Shown here: positions 1-5,187 of the stretch, piece by piece
How the letters are laid out: every line of letters begins with the position of its first letter
Numbering within the stretch: position 1 is the stretch's first letter
DNA from: Campylobacteraceae bacterium
GTDB taxonomy: Bacteria > Campylobacterota > Campylobacteria > Campylobacterales > Sulfurovaceae
Reading direction: 5' to 3'
DNA length: 5,597 nt
Assembly: GCA_027056615.1 (NCBI GenBank)
Contig: JALUKJ010000039.1
Coordinates: forward strand, 1 to 5,597
The notes under the pieces: generated by a model
What the model was told of the DNA's origin: nothing
What the model saw: only the letters and a program-made list of their open reading frames with translations
Database searches by the model: none
Made by a program: the position numbers and the translations under genes

Positions 1-4
1 AAAT

Positions 5-808
5 ATGGGAACACAAAGTAAATTTGAAAATAATACTCTTACTATTCGATATGTAGAAGATATTGCAGAAGATAGAAAAAAAATTATTAAAATCTATAAA
101 GAGAACAGCTTTATCTTTGCAAGAGTTATTAAAAATCTAAAAAATATAGATTTGAAACTCTTTAATATCCTCTATTACTATATTCAAAAAGAGGTACGAC
201 AAAATGAAGAACCTCCTCTTTTTGATATTAAGTTAACTATAGAACAGAGAGTCTTAAAAGAGAAGTTAGGCTTAACTAGCAAAGAGTGGAAACGAGATTT
301 AATCGGTGCAGTTAAAAGATTACATACTAAAAATATAGAGCTAAAAGATTATAGACACCCTATTAGTGGAGATTTGATTAAATGGGCAGAGATAAATGTG
401 ATTGGTTCGCCAAAACTAATTAAGCCAAATAAAACAGGAAGAAATGATATTTTTGTTTTTACTATTTCTGATATAGTGGTTATCTCTACTTGGAGAAAAA
501 TTAGATATACCCATTTGGATTTAAACTCTATTATGAATTTTACGAGCATTCATAGCATTAAGTTTTATGAGTATCTAACAGCAATTATTCAATATTATAA
601 AAGCCAAAACAACTTTAAAAAAGAGATAGATTTTAGCTTTTTAGAACTTAAAGAGATTTTTGAATCTAATGAGAAGTATTTTAGTAATTTGGTTACTAAA
701 ACTTTTAAAAAGAAAGTGCATGAAGAGGTTAGTCGTGTTATTCCTTTTGACTATGAGGTTTTTTCTAAAGATAAAATTTTGACGGTTAGATTGAGAGAGG
801 AGATATAA
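5..808 (+). CDS. Rep_3-like replication initiator-type winged-helix protein (possibly 5'-partial)
   Basis: A 267-residue protein with the two-winged-helix layout of plasmid initiators of the Rep_3 (RepB/RepE/pPS10 RepA) class. Residues about 35-150 form the first domain, with the helix LKLFNILYYYIQ near 51-62 and KEKLGLTSKEWKRDLIGAV near 85-103. The second domain runs from about 160 to the end, with FTSIHSIKFYEYLTAII near 169-185 matching the family's 'S-Y-S-I-R-L-Y-E-L' helix, then FLELKEIFES (202-211) and a basic helix FKKKVHEEVSRV (224-235). Family members bind iteron DNA and open the origin for helicase loading. The ATG at 5 leaves only four bases of upstream sequence with no stop, so the true start could lie outside the window and no RBS or origin can be seen. 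The stop is 3 nt before the next gene, so the two are co-transcribed. It is divergent from the other initiator (2092-3270) and may be a second replicon's Rep or a Rep-derived regulator. The fold call is fairly sure; the role is open. Confidence -1.
   Translation: MGTQSKFENNTLTIRYVEDIAEDRKKIIKIYKENSFIFARVIKNLKNIDLKLFNILYYYIQKEVRQNEEPPLFDIKLTIEQRVLKEKLGLTSKEWKRDLIGAVKRLHTKNIELKDYRHPISGDLIKWAEINVIGSPKLIKPNKTGRNDIFVFTISDIVVISTWRKIRYTHLDLNSIMNFTSIHSIKFYEYLTAIIQYYKSQNNFKKEIDFSFLELKEIFESNEKYFSNLVTKTFKKKVHEEVSRVIPFDYEVFSKDKILTVRLREEI
798..802 (+). promoter_or_regulatory. Ribosome binding site of the RhuM-like gene
   Basis: AGGAG lies inside the last codons of the upstream Rep-like gene, 9 nt before the ATG at 812. 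It is the strongest Shine-Dalgarno sequence in this operon, and it shows that the second gene is translated from the same message as the first. Confidence -1.
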
Positions 809-811
809 AAA

Positions 812-1828
812 ATGACTAAAGATTTAACAACCTCAACTATAAGCAGACAAAATATTTTAAATAACCATTATGCTTTAGAAAAAGTAGAGTTACACCTTGC
901 TTTAGGTGGTATAACGTGGAAAGATGAAAGAGTATTTAGAAAAGATAAAGTCGCTCAAATATTTCAAGTAGATAAAAGAACTATTGATAGATATTTAGAA
1001 CAAAACAATGAAGAATTAGTAAAAAATGGATATAGAGTTTTAAAAGGACAAGAGTTTAAAGATTTTAAAGAGCATGTCTACGACATGTATGCCGTAGACA
1101 TGCTCAAAACTCCATCATTGGGGGTTTTCTCTTTTAGAGCAGTCTTAAATTTAGCTATGCTTATGACAGAAAGCCAAAGGGCAAAAACGATAAGAGGTAA
1201 AATATTAGATATAGTTTTAGATGTAATGGCACAAAAGTCAGGTGGTCATACCAAATATATAAATCAAAGAGAAGAGGATTATTTACCTGCTTCGTATAAA
1301 GAGTTTAGTTATAGACAAGAGTTTACAAATGCTTTAGATTTTTATTTGGAAACAAGCAACAGACATAAATATGCTACTTACACAAATAAAATTTATAAAA
1401 TAGTATTTTTAGAGAATGCAAAAGAGTATAAAAAAATACTTGATTTAAAAAAGAGAGATAGATTACGCGATACATTATATTCTGAAGTTTTAAATATTAT
1501 ATCAAGTATTGAAAATGGTATAGCCCAAGATATGAAAAATGAGTTTGAAAAGTTAGGGAGAAAATTAACCTCTAAAGAGTTAAGTGAACTGTTTGAAAAA
1601 GCTGAAAATAATCCATATTTAAAACCTATGATTGAAGATGCAAGAGTAAAAATGGCAAGTAGAGATTTGTGTTTTAGAGATGCTTTACATGAGAAGCTAG
1701 AAAACTATATTCAATCTGTTCCTAAAAGTGATTTTGATAAATTTTTAGGAGAGACAAGTAAATCTCTTGAAGAGAGGCTATCTAACCCTGAAACACTAGC
1801 TGTTCTAAAAAGATTAAAAGATAGATAA
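812..1828 (+). CDS. RhuM/BRO-like DNA-binding protein, putative antitoxin partner of Doc
   Basis: A 338-residue basic, helical protein. Residues 42-69 (FRKDKVAQIFQVDKRTIDRY and following) read as a helix-turn-helix of the type found at the N-terminus of RhuM-family proteins, where the motif '..IA.xFgVdrrTIxrHL' is typical. Residues 104-135 (GVFSFRAVLNLAMLMTESQRAK and following) match the conserved 'F..RAvLN.gMLLTES..Ak.lR..ILDIV' block I recall from homologues that sit directly upstream of death-on-curing toxins. The C-terminal half, about 150-338, is a long charged helical region with KYATYTNKIYKIVF near 186-199. The length is close to that of the homologues I remember, so it looks complete. 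The start is supported by AGGAG 9 nt upstream. Its stop overlaps the ATG of the doc remnant, so the two are translationally coupled. The likely role is DNA-binding regulator and antitoxin of the Doc module, inferred from position. A perfect hairpin lies in its codons 87-98. Confidence -1.
   Translation: MTKDLTTSTISRQNILNNHYALEKVELHLALGGITWKDERVFRKDKVAQIFQVDKRTIDRYLEQNNEELVKNGYRVLKGQEFKDFKEHVYDMYAVDMLKTPSLGVFSFRAVLNLAMLMTESQRAKTIRGKILDIVLDVMAQKSGGHTKYINQREEDYLPASYKEFSYRQEFTNALDFYLETSNRHKYATYTNKIYKIVFLENAKEYKKILDLKKRDRLRDTLYSEVLNIISSIENGIAQDMKNEFEKLGRKLTSKELSELFEKAENNPYLKPMIEDARVKMASRDLCFRDALHEKLENYIQSVPKSDFDKFLGETSKSLEERLSNPETLAVLKRLKDR
1070..1105. repeat. Perfect 13-bp inverted repeat inside the RhuM-like gene
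   Basis: GAGCATGTCTACG (1070-1082) and CGTAGACATGCTC (1093-1105) are exact reverse complements separated by a 10-nt loop, ACATGTATGC. Pairing stops at the flanking A/A. The repeat encodes residues 87-98 (EHVYDMYAVDML) between the helix-turn-helix and the conserved RAVLN block, a stretch that is variable in the homologues I recall. It lacks a following T-run, so it is not a standard intrinsic terminator. It could be an operator, an mRNA hairpin that slows ribosomes or is processed, or a small inserted palindrome kept in frame. Confidence -1.
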
Positions 1829-2085
1829 TGAGCAGAGAGTTTTTCTATTTTGATACACATCATGCTATAGAGGTTCATGATTGGATTATTGAAAAAAGTG
1901 GTGGATTAATGGGCAATAGAGAGATAGGCTTGTTAGATAGTGCATTAACGCATATTCAAAATGATTTATACTATCCTAGCTTTGAAGAGAAACTAAAACA
2001 TTTAATTCTAGCTGTCAATAAATTTCATGAAGATGAGTTTAATGAATCTGTTAAATTGAGTCTATTTGAGGCGATAGGGTTTTAA
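1828..2085 (+). CDS. doc: Doc (death-on-curing) toxin remnant, internal deletion removing the Fic catalytic motif
   Basis: An 85-residue protein whose N-terminal 67 residues are clearly Doc/Fic-type: FDTHHAIEVHDWIIEKSGG (8-26), NREIGLLDSAL (30-40), an IQNDLYYPSFEEKLKHL block (43-59), then AVNKFH (62-67). Doc enzymes are kinases that phosphorylate EF-Tu using the motif HxFx(D/N)GNKR. Here only the first His (H67) is left. The next residues, EDEFNESVKLSLFEAIGF, resemble the extreme C-terminus of homologues I recall of about 125-145 residues. The simplest reading is an in-frame deletion of roughly 55-60 codons at about 2028/2029. No DGNKR-like peptide occurs in any frame downstream before the rep gene. 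The ATG overlaps the previous stop (TAATG), and no independent strong RBS is visible. The product should be catalytically dead. The gene end is 6 nt from the end of the convergent rep gene. Confidence -1.
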   Translation: MSREFFYFDTHHAIEVHDWIIEKSGGLMGNREIGLLDSALTHIQNDLYYPSFEEKLKHLILAVNKFHEDEFNESVKLSLFEAIGF

Positions 2086-2091
2086 CTCTAC

Positions 2092-3270
2092 CTACTCCAC
2101 AAACCCCATACCTAAAATCTCATCAAAACTAAAACTTTTTTGAGTCCAAAAACAAGTTCCATCTTCTTGTTCTATCTCAATAAAAAAGCGTTCATTTTCC
2201 TCTTTAAACTCTTTTAGTTCAAGAACCGTAACCACACGACCACCTAAAGCAGTAGTAGTAATTTGTTCTATCTTTTTCCTTCTAAAATCTTTACGCAAAA
2301 TATCAAGTTTAGTTAGTGGTACAACCTCTATTTTATGAGGATTTTTAAATAAAAACTCCCAAATCTCAAATGCTTCCTCTTTCTCTAAAATTTTTCGATT
2401 TCCATCAACATCTTTTCCTAAAAATCCATTTTTATCTATAAAAAAGAGTGTCCATTTGAAATATTTTAGCTCTATTAAATTATTGCAAAGGGGTTGCTCT
2501 TTGTATCTTTTTACTATTAGGTTTTTCCATCGGTAGAAGTTTTTTTGTTTTTCGCCTGTTTGTTCGGTATTTTCTTTTTTGTGGACTATGAATTTTATGT
2601 GGGTTATTTTTCTTCCTGTTTTTTCAAGCTCATAACTTAGGCTAAAAGCAATAATCTCACTTCGATTTATCTCTTCAACAGCAACATCAACAACCCTTTT
2701 TCTTAAATCTTTACTATTAGGATATTGCCCATCTTTAACGCCCATTAACTCTCTAAACTTTGCTAATTCCATTTTTGGAATCTGTGCATTTAGATAATCT
2801 TCTGCCAACTCATACATAGCAATAGAGTAACGACTTCGTAAACCTTTTATAGCAACTAAATTTATTTTTCCAAATATTTTAGGGTTTAAAATCATCTCTT
2901 CTATCTGATGAGGAAAAGAGTATTTTATCATTCCATTATCGTATTCAAACCCTGCAATTAGATGAAATGAACCCCATTTTTTATACTTTTTATTTTTTTC
3001 TAAAATATTATAGACCACTTTAGTTTCGCTCAAAATCGTCAACTCTTTTTTTAGATAACTATGATTTTCTTTTCCCATATCAAAAAAATTCAAGAGTTCC
3101 TCGGCTGTAACATAAAAACTCTTTGCACTCTGATTTTTTATCAAACTGTTTTTTGCAATTTTAAGCATATAGTTATAGCTTTTTCTTTGCAAGGCAGAAA
3201 TTTTATTACTTATTTGGATACTAGAACTGTGCTTATCTATAATTATCTCATTTGTATTCATGCTTAACAT
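2092..3270 (-). CDS. Plasmid replication initiator protein, Rep_3 family
   Basis: A 392-residue initiator. Residues about 18-130 form the first winged helix, starting ISNKISALQRKSYNYMLKIA. The second contains the family signature LRSRYSIAMYELAEDY (144-159), MELAKFRELMGV (167-178), YPNSKDLRKRVVDVAVEEIN (183-202) and GRKITHIKFIVH (219-230), which closely matches RepE/pPS10 RepA-type proteins. Such proteins bind iterons as monomers to start replication and repress their own promoter as dimers. About 160 residues follow the second domain (233-392), longer than in the smallest family members. This tail is Lys/Glu-rich and ends in FFIEIEQEDGTCFWTQ-like beta segments of unknown role. The first ATG (3270) is chosen because AAGGTG lies 5 nt before it; the Met at residue 4 is too far from that site. 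Four iterons lie 72-157 nt upstream, in the usual arrangement. The assignment is secure. Confidence -1.
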   Translation of the reverse strand: MLSMNTNEIIIDKHSSSIQISNKISALQRKSYNYMLKIAKNSLIKNQSAKSFYVTAEELLNFFDMGKENHSYLKKELTILSETKVVYNILEKNKKYKKWGSFHLIAGFEYDNGMIKYSFPHQIEEMILNPKIFGKINLVAIKGLRSRYSIAMYELAEDYLNAQIPKMELAKFRELMGVKDGQYPNSKDLRKRVVDVAVEEINRSEIIAFSLSYELEKTGRKITHIKFIVHKKENTEQTGEKQKNFYRWKNLIVKRYKEQPLCNNLIELKYFKWTLFFIDKNGFLGKDVDGNRKILEKEEAFEIWEFLFKNPHKIEVVPLTKLDILRKDFRRKKIEQITTTALGGRVVTVLELKEFKEENERFFIEIEQEDGTCFWTQKSFSFDEILGMGFVE

Positions 3271-3275
3271 TTTAG

Positions 3276-3281
3276 CACCTT
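3276..3281 (-). promoter_or_regulatory. Ribosome binding site of rep
   Basis: On the minus strand this reads AAGGTG within AAAAAGGTG, 5 nt before the ATG at 3270. It decides between the two nearby in-frame ATG codons (3270 and 3261) in favour of the first. Confidence -1.
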
Positions 3282-3284
3282 TTT

Positions 3285-3303
3285 ATTATAAGATGAAAGT
3301 ATA
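3285..3303 (-). promoter_or_regulatory. Candidate rep promoter (-10 elements)
   Basis: The minus strand carries a perfect TATAAT at 3290-3285 and, just upstream, TGCTATACT (an extended -10 form with TATACT at 3303-3298). No good TTGACA box is found at the usual 16-18 nt. This is common for sigma-70 promoters of Campylobacterota, which rely on the -10 box and AT-rich upstream DNA. If TATAAT is used, the leader is very short and ends in the rep RBS. Which -10 is used cannot be told from the sequence. Confidence -1.
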
Positions 3304-3311
3304 GCACAAAT

Positions 3312-3337
3312 AGGACAAAATAAACTTTTATTGTTCT
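3312..3337. promoter_or_regulatory. Imperfect inverted repeat, possible Rep autorepression operator
   Basis: AGGACAA (3312-3318) and TTGTTCT (3331-3337) are inverted with one mismatch around a 12-nt AT-rich centre. The left arm read on the minus strand is TTGTCC, the same core found in the first iteron (TTGTCCCC). In pSC101, R6K and pPS10 the dimer operator of rep is an inverted repeat that shares half of the iteron sequence and lies at the rep promoter. The position here, between the promoter and the iterons, fits that scheme. The role is inferred. Confidence -1.
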
Positions 3338-3341
3338 AGTA

Positions 3342-3427
3342 ACATTAGAGTTGTCCCCTTTGACATTAGAAAAGTCCCCTTTAAACATTAACTTTGTCGC
3401 CTTAAACATTAAAAAAGTCCCAATACT
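3342..3427 (+). repeat. Replication origin iterons (four direct repeats, 21-22 bp period)
   Basis: Four head-to-tail repeats begin with ACATTA at 3342, 3363, 3385 and 3406, so the periods are 21, 22 and 21 bp, about two helical turns. Each has the form ACATTA(G/A)nnnnnGTCnCC followed by CTTT/CTTAA. Units 1 and 2 are the best conserved, unit 3 has GTCGCC, and unit 4 ends GTCCCAATAC. They lie directly upstream of the Rep_3 gene. This is the classic layout of an iteron-controlled theta origin, in which Rep monomers fill the array and pairing of arrays limits copy number. Regular spacing this close to rep, with no spacer/repeat alternation, rules out a CRISPR reading. Confidence -1.
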
Positions 3428-3664
3428 CTACTTTGAAGCCTTGTATTACGGGCTTTAGTAATCTCTAAAAGAGAAAAAAGAGAGAGGGAAAGAAGACTTA
3501 AACTATTGAGAGAAAAAAGATAGTAACTCTTATCCATTAAAATTTTGTCTTCAAAAGAGTAAATTCACTTCATAAAAATGAAAACCTTTGTTAGATATAA
3601 TTGTTAAAAAATAATATCTTCCAAGAATAATTAAAAATGGATATGAAATAAAAAGGCATATAAT
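3428..3664. other. Gene-free AT-rich and purine-rich part of the origin region
   Basis: No gene is seen here. From about 3463 to 3500 the plus strand is almost all purine (repeated AGAG/AAAG). Short 5-bp stems occur at 3436-3455 (AAGCC/GGCTT), 3445-3462 (ATTAC/GTAAT) and 3502-3524 (ACTAT/ATAGT), all too weak to be called terminators. TTATCCATT at 3530-3538 matches seven of nine bases of the Escherichia coli DnaA box TTATCCACA. From about 3570 to 3664 the DNA is very AT-rich and could serve as the unwinding element of the origin, as well as holding the promoter of the next operon. Confidence -1.
3596..3601 (+). promoter_or_regulatory. Candidate -10 box for the 3665-5187 operon
   Basis: TATAAT, preceded by TTTG 6 nt upstream (ACCTTTGTTAGATATAAT), a pattern seen in Campylobacterota sigma-70 promoters that lack a -35 box. 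It would give a leader of about 58 nt before the ATG at 3665. It lies inside a 6-bp inverted repeat (AGATAT/ATATCT, 3593-3619) that could be an operator. Sequence-only evidence. Confidence -1.
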
Positions 3665-4324
3665 ATGGAAAAATCAAAAATATTTGACTATTTGCAAAAA
3701 CAAGATAAAGAGGTGCTTATTGAGTTGTTAGATAATATCTATGATGATATGAGTTTTAAACAAAAAGATGAAATTTTTGGAGATATAATAGAAAATACAA
3801 CACTTCTAGCAGGTGCTGAGTGCGAAGACCTTTTAGTTGAAATTGAAGTTTTTCATAAACTTTCTTTTGAACAACGCTACTACTCTCCTTTTTCCATTAA
3901 TTCAAAAAATTGTAGATATATCCCTGAAGCTACTAATGAATGGATTTATAAAATAAGTAATTTTTTAATATGGAGTGTTCAATTAACAGAACTTGGTCAA
4001 CATAAATGTGCTGTTGAATGTTTTGAGAAACTATATGAACTCATTTATGCAGTAGACAGTGGAGAGGAAATTATTTTTGCAGATGAGTGTGGAAGTTGGA
4101 TGATTACGGCTGATGAAAAGATATATAACAAAGCATTTATTACCTCTTTATCGAAAACCAAAGAGAGTGATGAGGAGTTTATAAATAGTGTTATGCCGTT
4201 AATTAAAGATGATACCTATGAATCTTTTAACTATAAAACCGTACTTGAAATTGCAACTAAAACACAAAAAGAACTTTTAGAAAAAGAGATTGAAAAACAA
4301 AATATTCGTATAAGAGGAAATTAA
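3665..4324 (+). CDS. Uncharacterised protein, first gene of a two-gene operon
   Basis: A 219-residue acidic protein that I cannot assign to a named family. It is predicted to be mostly helical and soluble, with no signal peptide or membrane segment. An N-terminal helical part (LQKQDKEVLIELLDNIYDDM, 10-29) is followed by a central TPR-like pair of helices (ISNFLIWSVQLTEL near 97-110 and HKCAVECFEKLYELI near 113-127). An acidic segment follows with the striking peptide GEEIIFADECGSWM (133-146), and then a charged C-terminal helix (TKTQKELLEKEIEKQNIRI). The order helical repeat then 'GEEI-FADE-GSW' looks like a conserved core rather than random sequence. The start is supported by AAAAGG 8 nt upstream (3651-3656). 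The stop is 2 nt before the next ATG, so it probably acts with that protein. It begins next to the plasmid origin on the opposite strand from rep. Confidence -1.
   Translation: MEKSKIFDYLQKQDKEVLIELLDNIYDDMSFKQKDEIFGDIIENTTLLAGAECEDLLVEIEVFHKLSFEQRYYSPFSINSKNCRYIPEATNEWIYKISNFLIWSVQLTELGQHKCAVECFEKLYELIYAVDSGEEIIFADECGSWMITADEKIYNKAFITSLSKTKESDEEFINSVMPLIKDDTYESFNYKTVLEIATKTQKELLEKEIEKQNIRIRGN
4313..4318 (+). promoter_or_regulatory. Ribosome binding site of the second unknown gene
   Basis: AGAGGA lies within the last codons of the upstream gene, 8 nt before the ATG at 4327. It fixes that start and shows that the two genes share one message. Confidence -1.
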
Positions 4325-4326
4325 CC

Positions 4327-5187
4327 ATGAGTACCTATCAATATTATGAATTTAGAGCGATGGATTGTCCATTGACTAAAGAACAAAGAAAAGAGGTAGC
4401 TTCACTTTCAAACCGAGCTACAGTAACATCTCATCAAGCTACATTTGCTTATAACTATGGGGATTTTAGAGGTAATGAAGAGGAGCTAATGGAGACGCAT
4501 TTTGATATGATGTTGTGCGTGGCAAATTGGGGAACACGACGGGTAATGTTTCGTCTGCCATCCTCCTTAATCGACATAAATCAAGTAGAGTCATTTTGTG
4601 TATCTGAAGAGATTGGTTGTTGGTTATCAAAAGATAAACAATATACTATTTTAGATTTAAATTTTGAGAATGAAGATGAAAATGGGGAATGGATAGAGGA
4701 AGAAGGATTATTAAATGAGCTGATAGATTTAAGAGAGGAGTTGATTAACGGAGATTTTCGTCTTCTCTACCTTGCATGGTTAAAAGCTAGTGAAAGAGCT
4801 TTAGAAATGGGATATGCAGATGAAGAGACATTTGAACCTACTGTTCCTATTGGTCTAAAAAATCTCTCTGATACTCAAAAAGCTTATATAGAGTTTGTAA
4901 ATATTGATAAGGGTTTAATAGCTGTAGCTTCAAAACAGAGTGAGGAACAAACAGATAAAGTTATTGATATAGAGCAGTGGATAGAAAGAGTTTCAGAAGA
5001 GAAAAAAAATGAGTTTTTACTACTATTAAGTCGTGGGGAACAGAATCTATCAGTTATTTTTAATAAATACCTTCGTGAATCTGCCACCCAAAATCAATCC
5101 CAAAATGCAGAAGAGAGAACAAAGAGAAGAACTATTGTCTCTCTTGTAGAAGATACAAAGAAGTGGCATAAACAAGAGAAAAAATAG
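4327..5187 (+). CDS. Uncharacterised conserved protein (starts MSTYQYYEF), probably C-terminally truncated
   Basis: A 286-residue acidic protein. The N-terminus, MSTYQYYEFRAMDCPLTKEQ, followed by SLSNRATVTSHQATFAYNYGDFRGNEEELM (27-56) and the block ANWGTRRVMFRLPSSL (67-82), strongly recalls a widespread family of hypothetical proteins that I remember from delta-proteobacteria and others, often encoded near SWIM zinc-finger proteins. Its function is unknown. Residues 135-165 (LIDLREELINGDFRLLYLAWLKA) are a helical segment typical of that family, followed by PPVP-like EPTVPIGLKNLS (164-175). As I recall, longer members continue after the RRTIVSL-like motif (near 267-273) into a charged coiled coil. 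Here the protein stops about 15 residues later, just before the REP palindrome and transposase. It is co-transcribed with the gene before it. Its last 56 bases overlap the convergent transposase ORF. Family resemblance is moderately sure; truncation is inference. Confidence -1.
   Translation: MSTYQYYEFRAMDCPLTKEQRKEVASLSNRATVTSHQATFAYNYGDFRGNEEELMETHFDMMLCVANWGTRRVMFRLPSSLIDINQVESFCVSEEIGCWLSKDKQYTILDLNFENEDENGEWIEEEGLLNELIDLREELINGDFRLLYLAWLKASERALEMGYADEETFEPTVPIGLKNLSDTQKAYIEFVNIDKGLIAVASKQSEEQTDKVIDIEQWIERVSEEKKNEFLLLLSRGEQNLSVIFNKYLRESATQNQSQNAEERTKRRTIVSLVEDTKKWHKQEKK

Noticed and set aside
349..549. Minus-strand open frame of 66 codons
   Set aside because: It lies entirely inside the Rep-like gene, antisense, with no RBS or recognisable domain.
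2077..2106. GGGTTT/AAACCC stem between the convergent doc and rep genes as a shared terminator
   Set aside because: It has only 6 bp with an 18-nt loop and no T-run on either side; it is too weak to support.
3061..3267. Plus-strand open frame of 68 codons
   Set aside because: It is antisense to the conserved N-terminal domain of rep, and its hydrophobic look comes from AT-rich antisense sequence.
3342..3427. CRISPR-like array
   Set aside because: The repeats are directly adjacent with a 21-22 bp period and no unique spacers, and they lie upstream of a Rep_3 gene, so they are iterons.
3530..3538. DnaA box TTATCCATT
   Set aside because: Two of nine bases differ from the E. coli consensus and it is single, so it is mentioned only within the origin region and not called.
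3659..3664. TATAAT as -10 box of the 3665 gene
   Set aside because: It abuts the ATG, so it would make the message leaderless, while a good AAAAGG RBS lies just upstream. TATAAT at 3596 fits better.
4884..5087. Minus-strand open frame of 67 codons
   Set aside because: It is antisense to the second unknown gene, with a low-complexity Ser-rich product and no RBS.
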